Below the pieces are notes generated by a model. It did not search any database and was not told where the DNA came from. It saw only the letters and a program-made list of their open reading frames with translations. A stretch of 64,000 nucleotides of DNA from positions 199,001-263,000 of the forward strand of contig JAMPIV010019867.1 of assembly GCA_024509875.1 (NCBI GenBank), written 5' to 3'. Positions 13,747 through 25,976 of the stretch are shown here, one piece after another (position 1 is the first letter of the stretch; each line of letters opens with the position of its first letter). Both the position numbers and the translations under genes were made by a program. The DNA comes from Oreohelix idahoensis (Eukaryota > Mollusca > Gastropoda > Stylommatophora > Oreohelicidae).

Positions 13747-14647
13747 GAATATAAAAAAATATTATTTTTATGTTAGTATTTAAGTTATTATTACTGTTTA
13801 TTTCAAATGTAATTACTTTTTAACCAATCAGTTTCTGTTTATTTAGCAAATATTACATAGTTTTTCAAAGACTAAGGACTTCATAACTGAAATAGACCGC
13901 AACATCTTTTATAAAAGAAAAGGGTCTTCTTTAATTGGACATGTGCCAATCTTAAACGGGGTGCGCCTTGCCAAATAAGGCAACATTTAAGTTTTATTTA
14001 TTATTTATTTTTGGCCCTTAAAAAACAAAGAAACTAGCTCAAAGCTATACAATACACCAAAACGAAAGATCTTCTTTATTCAGATATGTGTCCTAATATA
14101 ACAGGCGTTATCCGTATGTCTAGGTTGAATGGGTCGTGTCCCACCGAAAAGAGAAACTTCTATTATTTGAAGTATGTATGACAGAAAATAATAATCATGT
14201 TTTTTTACGCAAGCAATAATGTATATATGTTTAAAAAGAAGGTGCTACGAAAAACAGTAGTAAGAACGTTAAAAAAGGATGAGTTTGACTACTCTTTCTT
14301 GGTGTACCAGGTCGGAAAGGGAAAATGTGTCTGATTAATTTGCTACTTGCTAAAACTCGGATACAGAATAAAATTACTTTTTGCGATTCCATCATAAGAA
14401 ATTTGAGTATTTTGGTAAAACTCGGAAGCAAAGTGAAAAGCAAAGTGAAATCACTCTTCCGGTGGAACCATAAGGAATAACAGTATTTTTTTGCGGCTTG
14501 CATTTGCAATTACTGTAAACAAGGCACAAGGATAGTCACTTAAAGAAGCAGTCATTAACTTAAATGAAAATTCATTTTCACTCGAATATCAAAACATTAT
14601 AGTTTGATTCGGCATTTCATAAGTTTCCTATACAGTTACTAGAAAAA
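13747..14647. other. No gene recognised; possibly a Helitron body
   Basis: AT-rich, no recognised protein. The right edge is a Helitron-type 3' terminus, so some of this may be non-autonomous Helitron sequence; I could not locate the matching 5' TC end. Confidence 0.35.
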
Positions 14648-14676
14648 CCGGGCAACGCCGGGTACTTACATCTAGT
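14648..14676 (+). mobile_element. Probable Helitron 3' terminus
   Basis: A GC-rich short hairpin (CCGGGCAACGCCGGG, 14648-14662) is followed nine bases later by CTAG (14672-14675) and then T. Helitrons characteristically end in a hairpin shortly upstream of CTRR and insert between A and T. The 5' end is not identified. Confidence 0.55.
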
Positions 14677-14724
14677 ATATATATATATATGAAAGCGAGT
14701 GTGACGTCGCATTTTTCCCCCCAA

Positions 14725-14743
14725 CCCCCCCCCCCCCCCCCCC
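14725..14743. repeat. Poly-C tract
   Basis: A homopolymer of 19 C after a CCCCCCAA run, in a C-rich patch. Confidence 0.95.
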
Positions 14744-15076
14744 AGGTCACACACAACGTTACAAAATTTTGACACCCCCCGCACTATGGATGACTCCTTA
14801 CTAGGACCAAACAAAAAAAAACCTTCGTTTCGGTCACAATGCCTTCGTCAGAGACAGATGGACAAAAACAGAAAGGAGAAAAATTAAGAAATAAGTTTTT
14901 TTTTTTAAATTTGAAAAATAAATGCGACGACACCTGATAGTCTGGCGTGGCTGACTAAAAATGGCTGCCACTAACGGAAGCAGAGACAAAAGACTAAATA
15001 CGTTTTATCCGGTTAGGTACCGACAGTTTCTGAGGAATCAAAGCAGGAAAACGACTATGGCTGCCTCAAGAATCTC
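14744..15076. other. No gene recognised
   Basis: Short unique-looking stretch before the 51-bp array. Nothing identified. Confidence 0.4.
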
Positions 15077-15590
15077 GTAAAAGTCGACTTAGACCAAGCT
15101 GAGTAAGTGAGCTGGCAACTTCATCATGTAAAAGTCGACTTAGACAAGGTTGAGTAAGGAAGCTGGCAACTTCATCATGTAAAAGTCGACTTAGACAAGG
15201 TTGAGTAATGGAGCTGGCAACTTCATCATGTAAAAGTCGACTTAGACCAGGCTGAGTAAGCAAGCTGGCAACTTCATCATGTAAAAGTCGACTTAGACAA
15301 GGCTGAGTAAGCGAGCTGGCAACTTCATCATGTAAAAGTCGACTTAGACAAGGCTGAGTAAGTGAGCTGGCAACTTCATCATGTAAAAGTTGACTTAGAC
15401 AAGGTTGAGTAAGCGAGCTGGCAACTTCATCATGTAAAAGTCGACTTAGACAAGGTTGAGTAAGCGAGCTGGCAACTTCATCATGTAAAAGTCGACTTAG
15501 ACAAGGTTGAGTAAGGGAGCTGGCAACTTCATCATGTAAAAGTCGACTTAGACAAGGTTGAGTAAGGGAGCTGGCAACTTCATCATGTAA
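15077..15590. repeat. 51-bp minisatellite seeded from SINE-B
   Basis: About ten copies of a 51-bp unit containing GTAAAAGTCGACTTAGACAA and GAGCTGGCAACTTCATCAT. The unit's CTGGCAACTTCATCATGTAAAA segment is the central part of SINE-B. The last repeat runs directly into the rest of a SINE-B copy (to about 15720). Because 51 is a multiple of three, the minus strand stays open for 192 codons with a 17-residue period; I regard this as a by-product, not a gene. Confidence 0.93.
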
Positions 15591-15720
15591 AACAAGTTGC
15601 CACAGAAACCGCAACTGCAAAAGCACATGAATACTTTGATGCACGCTTTCTTCATGGGGACTGACCAGCTTCGGTGGCGGCCATGCTCACTATAGAGCAT
15701 AAAAATAGAAAGCAGAAGAA
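15570..15720 (+). mobile_element. SINE-B fragment (3' half)
   Basis: It continues from CTGGCAACTTCATCATG into GTTGCCACAGAAACCGCAAC, GAGCATGAATACTTTGATG-like sequence, a CATGGGGACTGACCAGC block and CCATGCTC...GAGCATAAAAA. Other copies in the window have the same order of blocks. Confidence 0.75.
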
Positions 15721-16173
15721 AACCTTCGCAAAAAAATTTTAAGTATTTTGGCAGTAATGGTTTCGTTTCTGTGGTCATATTTGTTTATGATGACACAAAG
15801 TACAACTTTAAATTAGTGGCTTCATTCAACGTGTCTGAGAAACAAGGTCTGTTTTGGTTTGTTTCCACGTGAGAACCTACCAGGAACCTCACAATGTCTG
15901 CATATTCGGTTATTTTTAGTTTCGTTTCTATTTTATTGCTGCTTTTTGTTTTTAACTTGAGGTAACATTTACCGAGGGGATATTACAAAAGAAATAGGAA
16001 ACAATAGATAGAACAGTATAGAAGGTCAACAAAACACGTGACTTACGTGTGACGTGGAACTTAATGACGTAAACCATAAACCAGGCTGTGGAGCTTTGGA
16101 TAATATCGATCATTAACATTTTCCCTCCTATTATTTATTTTTTGTACTGGTTATTTCGTGAGACCCCGATGAA
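15721..16173. other. No gene recognised
   Basis: AT-rich unique-looking sequence between two SINE-B copies. Confidence 0.4.
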
Positions 16174-16425
16174 GTTCCCGGGGGTCGGGAGGGAGAGAAC
16201 AAAGAAATATTACTACTGCTTCTTCATGCATGTCGTAAGAGGAGACTAATATAAAGGTGTGTATGGGACTGGCAACCATCATTATCTTAAACAACTTGCT
16301 ATTTCAAAAACAAAAAGACCACCTCAAGAGTACACGGATGCTCTGGTGTACGTTTTTTGGCTCCATGGTCCGTAAGGCGCGACAGGTAAATGGTGAGGAT
16401 GATGATGATAATTATCTCCTGAAAC
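16174..16425 (+). mobile_element. SINE-B, near full length
   Basis: Starts GTTCCCGGGGGTC, then AACAAAGAAATATTACTACT, CATGCATGTCGTAAGAGG, GACTAATATAAAGG, GGACTGGCAACCATCAT and a weak GGCTCCATGGTCCG tail block. It ends in a GATGATGATGAT tail. This copy defines both ends of the family well. Confidence 0.8.
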
Positions 16426-16564
16426 ATCTCAGATAGAACAATCAATTATTGATTTCCGATCCAGTGAACGTTTTCAGCCTGGTGTTGTTTCACCGTATGT
16501 GTTTAAGATGATATTCACATCCTCTACGAACCCCCCTTTTTTTTCTTTTTGTTCTAATAATTTT

Positions 16565-16760
16565 TATGTCGTCCGATTGGCTAACCGGTTAGAGCGCGTT
16601 TCCTTTCTCGGGACAGTTAGTGGGTTTCCGGGATCGAAACCCGACAGCGCCACGCTCCAGTCTACCCAGATGTAAATGGGTACTAGGACTGCTCTTTAGT
16701 TTAGGGAAGGAAAAGGTAACGAGGAAGAGAACAGGTCAAATCCACTCATTAAAACAAAAG
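16565..16760 (+). mobile_element. tRNA-derived SINE
   Basis: An A-box-like TGGCTAACCGGTTAGAGCG (16579-16597) and a B-box-like GGGATCGAAACCC (16630-16642) are spaced as in a tRNA-type RNA polymerase III promoter. The downstream body contains TCTACCCAGATGTAAATGGG and GGGAAGGAAAAGGTAACGAG. That body resembles a domain shared by SINEs across many invertebrates, possibly the Meta type, but I cannot confirm which. The tRNA part is too degenerate and rearranged to be a functional tRNA. Confidence 0.7.
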
Positions 16761-17991
16761 GTGGACCTATTATAGTCAAGTCTCTAACACTTCACTCACC
16801 TTCAGCAGCTTCTGTAATGGGGCTATCTTGGGCTCTTTTTTTTTAACTTTTCTTTCTATCGTTGTAAAAGACACCAAGTACTGAAATTCCTGGTCCAGGC
16901 CGTTAAATTTGACCTACTTCTGTTAGAAGATTAAGATTAAATGGCGTAGACAGGAACAGACCAATCTGCAGTTGACGCGACGTCACAAAAACCTGTCGTC
17001 TGTCAACAGAAGCAAAATTAGCCGATATCAGCAGCCACTTCACTGGCAGCATCGACAGAACCATGATTCGACAGAAATTGCAGACTCTGGGGCTCAGACG
17101 TGAAACAAACTGCAGTTATCAACACGAGCTGGTAGAGGCGCATACATGCTGTTTTCGGAACTACCTGTCATTAGTGATTGAGTAACCCGTGTACAGCGCA
17201 CGTGAGGGGGGCTCATTTTTTTTTCTTGGAGATACTCTTAGCGATAACTTTAGAGCAGGAAAAGAACGAACGAACGAAAGAACCTTTATTTTTCCATTGG
17301 GGGTTAAGAATTGGGCACGCAGGTCAGTCTAGTATTTAGCCTTCCCTGTCTCTCATCTTTTACACTGAATTCCTTTATTCTCTCGTGTAAATTAAATATT
17401 AATTTCAAGGAATACAGCCTTGTAAAAGTACAATAACAGCAAACTCACAATTACATTATATTTGATTTAATATTTAATGTCTAATTATAATCAAGAAATA
17501 AAATAATTAGAAAAGGTAAAAATCATCATCAAAGCCTACATACAACCTGATCAAGTAAGACAAAATACTATACATCAACCACCGCAGCAAAAGCATTATG
17601 ATGCTTGGGGCAGAATTCCTGTAATTACCAGCTGAAATAGTGGCACCATGCTCCGTGCGGAACGCGAAGGAGAAAAGAACAAAGAAGAGAGAAACAGCCT
17701 TCATACAAAAGCATATAACTATTTAGAAACATAATCAGATTAGAGGGGCATATAATCTGCTCTCATGATGTATTCAAAAAGTCTGCGATTGTATGAATAG
17801 AGGCTGACCGTGTTTTTAGGTCATTAGGAAGATTGGCCCGAAGGGTTGTCCTGAGCTACACGAATTAGGAGTATAACAAGGCAGTAAAAGAGACCATAAA
17901 AATATGTTCACTACCTATCATAAACATTTTGTGAGAAACTTAATTTTACGCCTGCATCTACTTCTGTCATGCGCAGTCCGTTGGTCTAACT
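16761..17991. other. No gene recognised
   Basis: Mixed unique sequence with short AACG/GAAA repeats near 17260-17285. A stretch at about 16950-17150 weakly recalls a Tc1-like transposase N-terminus but is too degraded to call. Confidence 0.4.
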
Positions 17992-18208
17992 CAGAGGTTT
18001 TCAAAACTTTTTTTTGTTCCGCGCTCCCTTGACCTGTGCATAAATCACCGCGGCTCCTCTCTATACTAATGTATTATATAAAAGCAATTTGTACCCAAAA
18101 AAGATATTAATATCGAGCCCAATACTTTTTCTTCAAAGCCACCGCGACGCCCTTAGCCGAGGGCCGCGACGCCCCTGGGAGCCGCGACGCACAGTTTGAA
18201 AACCTCTG
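17992..18208. mobile_element. hAT-type MITE (about 217 bp)
   Basis: Terminal repeats CAGAGGTTTTCAAAACT and AGTTTGAAAACCTCTG face each other. The left flank is GTCTAACT, and CTCTAACT lies two bases beyond the right end, a near-match to an 8-bp duplication. Subterminal CCGCGACGCCC repeats occur three times near the right end. No coding capacity, so non-autonomous. Confidence 0.82.
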
Positions 18209-18314
18209 GACTCTAACTCATAAGTTGTCATCACAGCGGGGTTGTTTGGCTGATATTCATGGGATGCAAGTATCTTAACAGTTTAAAAAAAAACAGATAA
18301 CAATATTTGTAACG

Positions 18315-18695
18315 TAACATTAAGCTTGTAATGTAGCTTAATAATAATGTCATAATGTTACCTAACAATAGCCTCGCTATGTAACGTAACAATAATCTCA
18401 TAATGTGACCTAATAATAGTATCGCAAAACGGAACAAAGATCTCATGTTACCTAATAAAAGTCTCGAATTGTAACTTAACAATGATCTCATAATGTAACG
18501 TACCAATATCGCTGTGTCACATAACAATGATTTCGCAATGTAACGTAACACTAATCTCGTGATGTAACGTAGGAATAATCTCGTAATGTAACGTTGCAAT
18601 AATCGCGTAATATAACCTAACAATAATCACATAATTTAACGTAATATTAATATCTTAATGAAACGTAACAATCATATCATAATGTAACGTAAAAC
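18315..18695. repeat. 24-bp minisatellite, degenerate
   Basis: About 15 diverged copies of a unit like AATAATCTCATAATGTAACG plus TAAC. The minus strand is open for 130 codons with an 8-residue period because 24 is divisible by three; I do not consider it a gene. Confidence 0.85.
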
Positions 18696-18729
18696 TAATT
18701 TTTCTGGTGCTAAGTTGGTAGTATATTTA

Positions 18730-18800
18730 GCCACGATTCCCTCCGTAGCAAGATGATTGCGCCCTTCGGATGGTCCTGGGTTTGATTCCCGGGTAAGCCT
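18730..18800 (+). other. tRNA-like fragment (possible SINE head)
   Basis: CCTGGGTTTGATTCCCGGG (18775-18793) forms a T-arm-like stem and loop with a B-box. GTAGCAAGATGATTGCG upstream could be an A-box. No acceptor stem or clear anticodon arm can be folded by eye, so it is not called a tRNA gene. Confidence 0.35.
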
Positions 18801-20302
18801 ATCATTTTTGTAATTTTTTTTTAAATTGTCTAGTTGCCTGCTTTTTAAATTTCTTTCGACATTTCATGTATGTTTCTTATTTCATGTAGCTATGGTTTCT
18901 GTATCTACCAGAACGTGCCATGAAAACTTACAAATAGACGAAAACTAATTGATCTAAGGGAAAAGTAAGTGAGCAACAAACAGATCGCAGCCTTGATTGG
19001 AATAGTGCACGGCAGCTGTAGTCCCTGGCTCTAACATCTCCCGGGCAAACAAGAGAAGATCTAAGGAAACCTTCCCTGGTCGGATTAAGTGAGGCTCGAT
19101 ATTTTCTTCTTTCTGGCAGATCGAGTGTATTTTCCTGCTACTCTGGGGGAGATGAGAGATTAGCGCACGCTCACAGTGACCTTTGGCTGTCCTGGAGCAA
19201 CTCGTTGCCTTTTTCCTTCCCCCGCTCCTGTTCAAAGTCCTTGAGGCTACGAAAATTTAAGAAGAAACCTACTTTATTTACTGTTGAGATTTTCAGATTC
19301 GGAAATTAAGCTCTAACCCAGCTAAGGAAGGGGGTATTGCGTAACGAAGTTGAAAAAAGAAAACTAATCCATACACACACTTTGTAAATCAGATTGTGAG
19401 GGATACAAATTACAATTATTTCTCTTCCTTTCGTGTTATTAATTTTGAAAAATATAATTTTAACTAATTACCACACCTATTTAGTTCCCGGGGTGTCTGA
19501 GGAGATAAACTCGGACAGTGTTCCCTGAGGAGTAGAATATGATACACAGGTAGGATGTATTTGTAAGATATATTCTTCGTAGTAAAGTCCTGCCATGAAA
19601 TAGACAGATGTTTTTTGTTAAATGTATACTCAAAACAAAAACAGAATGGATACGTTGTCTGTCTGATAGACTGTCAGTGAGAGATGTAGACAGGTCTGCT
19701 GACCAATGCTTGATCTGAGATTTACGTAGACACTGTACTGTCTGCTGCGTGGTCTGTGTACACTGTATTATCTGATGCTGCGACGGAGATACACACAGAC
19801 ATTGCATTGTCTGATATTAGTTAGTCGAAAAAAAACTGGATTATTATTCTCTAAAGTGTTAAGTAAGGCGGACTTGGATAGCCATATTGTCTGATCATTT
19901 ATTCTAAGACAAACTGCGGAACCGAAGACACAGCAAATGTGATGAATGCAGTCAGCGACCCATAGCTTAACTGCTTGTGTCAAGGGTCATAGTGAACCAG
20001 AGCTGACCAAGACCCTACTCCACCTCCAAGTGGTGGTCCTGGAAACAGGCTGCATCACTGCAGTCTGGCTGAGAGAGTAGGGATCGAAGAGGGAAGGCAA
20101 ACCCGGTCCCAAAAAAAAATGCTGTGCTGAAGTCGGATGTGTCGGCCGAAAGGCGTAAATATCGCAGCTTCGCTGTAAACGGACACAACACAACCAACGT
20201 CCTTTCAGGACGAACGAGGAAGAAGGAAGAAGACAAACTGCGAAAAATGTGACGACTCTGTGAAGACTGATAATATTTTGGTTCGAAATATAATTGGAGA
20301 TA
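18801..20302. other. No gene recognised
   Basis: Unique-looking sequence with short unsupported open frames only. Around 19640-19980 several GTCTGATAGACTGT and ACTGTATTATCTGATG-like words recur irregularly; this is not a clear tandem repeat. Confidence 0.4.
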
Positions 20303-20518
20303 GAAATAAGAAATGATATTGTATGAGAAATAAGAAAATGATATTGTATGAGAAATAAGAAATGATATTGTATGAGAAATAAGAAATGATATTGTCTGAG
20401 AAATAAGAAATGATATTGTATGAGAAATAAGAAATGATATTGTATGAGAAGTAAGAAATGATATTGTATGAGAAATAAGAAATGATATTGTATGAGAAAT
20501 AAGAAATGATATTGTATG
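20303..20518. repeat. 24-bp minisatellite next to SINE-B
   Basis: Nine copies of a 24-bp unit (GTATGAGAAATAAGAAATGA plus TATT), with one slightly longer copy. It ends about 14 bp before the head of a SINE-B copy. The multiple-of-three period leaves long repetitive open frames on the minus strand in more than one phase; none is a credible gene. Confidence 0.93.
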
Positions 20519-20531
20519 GCATGTTTTGTGT

Positions 20532-20765
20532 AATTCCCGGGGGTCTCTGGGGTGACAAAAACAGAATAAGGCAACTGTTCTTTCATGCATGTCGTAAGAG
20601 GCAAGTTATATGCGTTGATAGAGGTAACGCGAATTGCTACATAAATCATAGCTAACAAAAAACACGGTGTCTGTGTTTTGAGGCTGTCCTACAAAGGGGA
20701 CTAGCTTTTGTTGTGGTCTTATGCTTCATATGGACCACAAAATGACATGATAAAATGATATGATG
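20532..20765 (+). mobile_element. SINE-B copy, diverged
   Basis: Head ATTCCCGGGGGTCTCTGGGG, then CATGCATGTCGTAAGAGGC, a diverged middle, GGGGACTAGCTTTTGTTGTGG, CATATGGACCACAAAATGAC and a GATATGATGAC tail. Confidence 0.75.
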
Positions 20766-22584
20766 ACACATAACTTGAGATAGACGTCAACGTTTTATCG
20801 TCCTGTAAGGTCTGATATAGAAACTGTCAACTCTACTATTTTATATTTTGATCTCAGATAGAAGTGAGGCCGTATATTTTCTGGTGCATACAGCATAAAG
20901 TATTAATTCACCCCCCTTCAATGCCTTTTTCCACTCGTCCCAGTTATACATTGCGAAAGAAAGTATCAATTCCGTTCAGGTACCGGACAGAATTCAATGA
21001 CAATAAATAATTGTCACGTGCCTTGAAAGAAATTTCCCAGCAGCGCCCCCTCCAGACATTGACCACGTGGGCTCCGGTTCTTCCAGTTGTGGATTATAGG
21101 CCCCTGATGAACGCGGAAGTTTATCGATGCCAGAGGACCAGCGAGAAGATAATGGCTGGGTCTGGCTCCGGACAAGATACTGCTTACGTCACTGGGGGAA
21201 ATAAAGATAGCGTGCCATCAGGAGCATACATTTATCTCTCCTGACCTGAGAGCAGTCCTTGCCACCAGTAAGGAAAGCTGGGGGGAAGGAGGGGAGCGTC
21301 AATCGTTGAATGGACGCGTACATAAAATATACGAACAAGTCTTAGAAATCGGGACTTAGATTTTTTTCTGTCGATTACAAATATGTAACTTAGCTCAGCT
21401 AGAAAATTAGGTCACGGTTACATACAGTTAGTCCCATCAGAATTAAATCTTCTTTTTATCCTTTGAAGAAAGCCAACTGGTCAGTATCTAGCAATACTCT
21501 TCACTTCTTACATCAAGGTAGAGCCATTTTAGCACTAGTAGTTCCTTTCAGCGTTTAAGCCAATAATAGCCATGTTTAGCACTAGCAATCATTTTCATTT
21601 GTTACATAAGATAGCCACTTAGCCACTAATAGTGCTTGTCAAGAGCTGCTCCAGAGTTAAAGCCGAAAGCTCTCTTATTTTTGTCTGGTAAATGCGCCAC
21701 GACATAAGCGAAGGACTTTTGTCCTTTTTTTTTGTTGAACGAAGTTACCTCCCCGTCACAGAAAGCAAACATGTCGTTAAATGAAGACAGTGGGCACAAA
21801 AACCTTCTGCAAGCTCATAATATTTTCCAAGCCGTCGTCATCCACTGAACACACAGCCACGTTATTATCATTCATGTCTTTCTGTAAAAATCTAGGTGTT
21901 AAAACATCTCATATAAAGTTTAATCTTAGACTGAATCGAATAACTTTTTACATGTTCTTATAGACAACACAGACCTACACTAAGTACAAGTGCATCTAAC
22001 GTCTCCGTATTACTATTTGACAAAGTGTTTCGTCCTGAAAAATAATACAATTTAAAAAAAAAATTGTCGCAACCTTTTTGGATAAAAAAAAATACGAAAT
22101 GGCACGCATTCAACCGTAAAAAAGCTAAACTGGAACACTCATTAAAATAACACGCAGACATTTCAGTTTTTATGCGTTGGTGCATTGACCAATGACCATA
22201 AGTCAAGATAAGTTTTTGACCAGAAAAATCCAATGAAGTCCAAATGAAATCACATGACACAGAATGAGATGGGCCACAAGATAAATAAGTGATGTCATCA
22301 GGACATGAAGCAAATAGAATACAGCATAATTCCCCCCGCCATGTTTTTTTTGACGGTTTGTTTTTGCTCGTGTTCAACAGGGAGTGGTCCCGTGATTTAG
22401 TTTTATATAACCATGATAATGTCAATTAAATTAACCGGACTACATGGTCTTGTTTTTTTTTTTTTTTTAATGAAACCCCGTTTACAATCTATATTAGTCG
22501 CCTTGTGCGACATGCCTGACAGTGGTCGATTTGTTCAAGTTCAACATAGAGTTGATACTTTAATCAATTCGTCATATTTACATT
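20766..22584. other. No gene recognised
   Basis: Unique-looking sequence. Small open frames at 21011-21244, 21781-21963 (plus) and 21958-22425 (minus) lack recognisable motifs. Confidence 0.4.
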
Positions 22585-23770
<1,186 letters not shown>

Positions 23771-24345
23771 GAAAGAACACACCCTCATATGCTGTCTGTA
23801 CTTAACATGGTATGTCTTTAGGCTAACACCAACGAACATAAAAAAAGACACACACTCATATGCTGTCTGTACTTAACATGGTATGTCTTTAGGCTAACAC
23901 CAACGAACATAAAAAAAGACACACACTCATATGCTGTCTGTACTTAACATGGTATGTCTTTAGGCTAACACCAACGAACATAAAAAAGAACACACACTCA
24001 CATGCTGTCTGTACTTAACATGGTATGTCTTTAGGCCAACACCAACGAACAGGAAAGAAAGAACACACACTCACATGATGTCTGTACTTAACATGGTATG
24101 TCTTTAGGCTAACACCAACGAACATAAAAAAAAGAACACACACTCACATGCTGTCTGTACTTTACATGGTATGTCTTTAGGCCAACACCAACGAACAGAA
24201 AAGAAAGAACACACACTCACATGATGTCTGTACTTAACATGGTATGTCTTTAGGCTAACACCAACGAACATTTAAAAAAAGAACACACACTCACATGCTG
24301 TCTGTACTTAACATGGTATGTCTTTAGGCCAACACCAAGAAACTG
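23771..24345. repeat. 71-73-bp tandem repeat
   Basis: About eight copies of a unit containing ATGCTGTCTGTACTTAACAT, GGTATGTCTTTAGGC and AACACCAACGAAC, then an A-rich spacer and a CACACACTC start. Length varies through the A run. I see no similarity to the SINE or LINE families here. Confidence 0.93.
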
Positions 24346-24432
24346 AAAAGAAAGAACACACACTCATCTCACATGGATTCCATACTTCACTTCTTAGGGA
24401 AGTTCAGCAGCAACGAACTGGAAAAACAAGAA

Positions 24433-24453
24433 CCCCCCCCCCCCCCCCCCCCC
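24433..24453. repeat. Poly-C tract
   Basis: Twenty-one consecutive C, just beyond the 71-73-bp array. Confidence 0.95.
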
Positions 24454-25289
24454 ATGTTTTATGTACTGAACTAGTCATGTCTGCAGGTCAAACGGTTATA
24501 TTACTGATGTAGCTTACCGGCTGACCATTCCCTGTTACATTTGTATAGTCACTCCTCAGTTCCGGCGTCGTGTTTCCGAGATCGACAACATGTATGATCG
24601 TATGATTGATTGACTATGAAAGGTTAGACCGTGATCCGATGACTAGGAAAAGTTAGGGAAAGTTTATCGTCGATTGACCAGGACTCGGATTGGACGGAGA
24701 TAAGGTCGGCTAGCCGACCAGGCTCTACCGGAAATATGGCCCATTAGTCTTGACAATCTGGCATATCATACATGTAAACATAATGCACAGCTCGACACTT
24801 CCAGTACGCGTGTTCAATTAAAAACAAATAATTCGTTCATCATTCATTTATTTTCCTTTTGTCGCTGCTTATGGAGCATGGAGCCACACCGGCAGCTGGT
24901 CCGTTTTCATGAAGCATGAGTCAAAGCATTTATGAGCTCTTTCGGTGGTCGTTTGTGTAGCAAGTTTTTGTTTCTTTTTAAACATTGTTTTGGTGCAAGT
25001 CCCACGCACAATCTCGTATTATTTGTCTCTTACAAAATACCTGAAACAAAATGAACATACACGGTTCATTGTGAACAGAAGCTGAGTAATTAAAGACTGA
25101 AAAAAGTCGCAGTTATCTATTTAAAAAACAAACAAATACATTAGAAGTAAAGTAATCAAGATAGTTTTTTTTATTATACAGTGTGTTATTCCGTATAGTT
25201 GTTCTAGGAATAAAGAACAAATTAATATTTCTTCTACTAAAATGTTACATCAGTGATTATTTATTTGTTAATGTTTTTCTATGTGCACT
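24454..25289. other. No gene recognised
   Basis: Unique-looking sequence between arrays. Confidence 0.4.
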
Positions 25290-25562
25290 TTGTTTCACAG
25301 ACATGCACAGAGATTGTTTCATAGACACACCGTGAGCTTGTTTCATAGACACGCACTAAATTTAATTCATAGACACGCACAAAGTGTATTTCATAGACAC
25401 GCACTAAATTTATTTCATAGACATGCGCCGAGTTTATTTTATAAACACGTCCTGAGTTTATTTCATAGACACGCACTGAGTTTATTTCATAGACACGCAC
25501 TGAATTTATCTTGTAAACACGCACAGAGTTTATTTTATAGACACACGCTGAGTTTATTGATA
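25290..25562. repeat. 24-bp minisatellite
   Basis: About eleven diverged copies of TTTATTTCATAGACACGCAC plus TGAG. Both strands stay open (99 and 81 codons) with an 8-residue period such as LFHRHALS; neither is a credible gene. Confidence 0.9.
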
Positions 25563-25636
25563 GAGAGCAACCTTGTTTGACTGTAGTAACAAAATTGTAA
25601 CTGGTATGAAGGATTTTTCTTTTATTCAGCTGCTGT

Positions 25637-25765
25637 CAGGGCCGTAGATACGGGGCGGGGAGAATTATATTGTACCGGTACCAAAATAGTGCATTAACAA
25701 CAAAAAATTTTTAATTAAAACACCCACACCCACCCCCCATTAATAAAGTCCTATCTACGGCCCTG
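25637..25765. mobile_element. hAT-type MITE (129 bp) with perfect 8-bp duplication
   Basis: CAGGGCCGTAGATA at the left is mirrored by TATCTACGGCCCTG at the right. GCTGCTGT lies immediately outside both ends (25629-25636 and 25766-25773). The interior is C-rich/A-rich and non-coding. Confidence 0.92.
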
Positions 25766-25844
25766 GCTGCTGTCTATTCTTAAATTTTGGTGTGTAATGT
25801 ACTCGTATATTCCAGTATGTTAACCGTGTTCGCCTATGTTTTAC

Positions 25845-25975
25845 TGGGGCCCGAAATAAACTAGTCCATGAATATTAACATTGTACTCTTACCACGCATG
25901 TCGTGGGGACCGACTAAGGAAGGTTGGGCATGGACCTGGCTAAGCCATCTTGTGGAAACTTTAAGCCAGATAACT
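25845..25975 (+). mobile_element. SINE-A fragment (5' half)
   Basis: Shares TACTGGGGCCCGAAA, CTCTTACCACGCATGTCGT, CCGACTAAGGAAGGTTGGG and CTTGTGGAAACTTT with the SINE-A inserted in the hAT. It stops before the LINE-like tail. LINE-C sequence follows directly. Confidence 0.75.
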
Positions 25976-25976
25976 T

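Noticed and set aside
15066..15644. 192-codon minus-strand protein with LLHDEVASSLTQPCLSR repeats
   Set aside because: Explained by the 51-bp array having a period divisible by three.
16950..17160. Possible Tc1-like transposase N-terminal remnant (KLADISSHF...TMIRQKLQTLGLRRE)
   Set aside because: Resemblance is weak, frame is broken, and no terminal repeats or catalytic motifs were found.
18730..18800. Functional tRNA gene
   Set aside because: Only a T-arm-like element is convincing; acceptor and anticodon arms cannot be formed.
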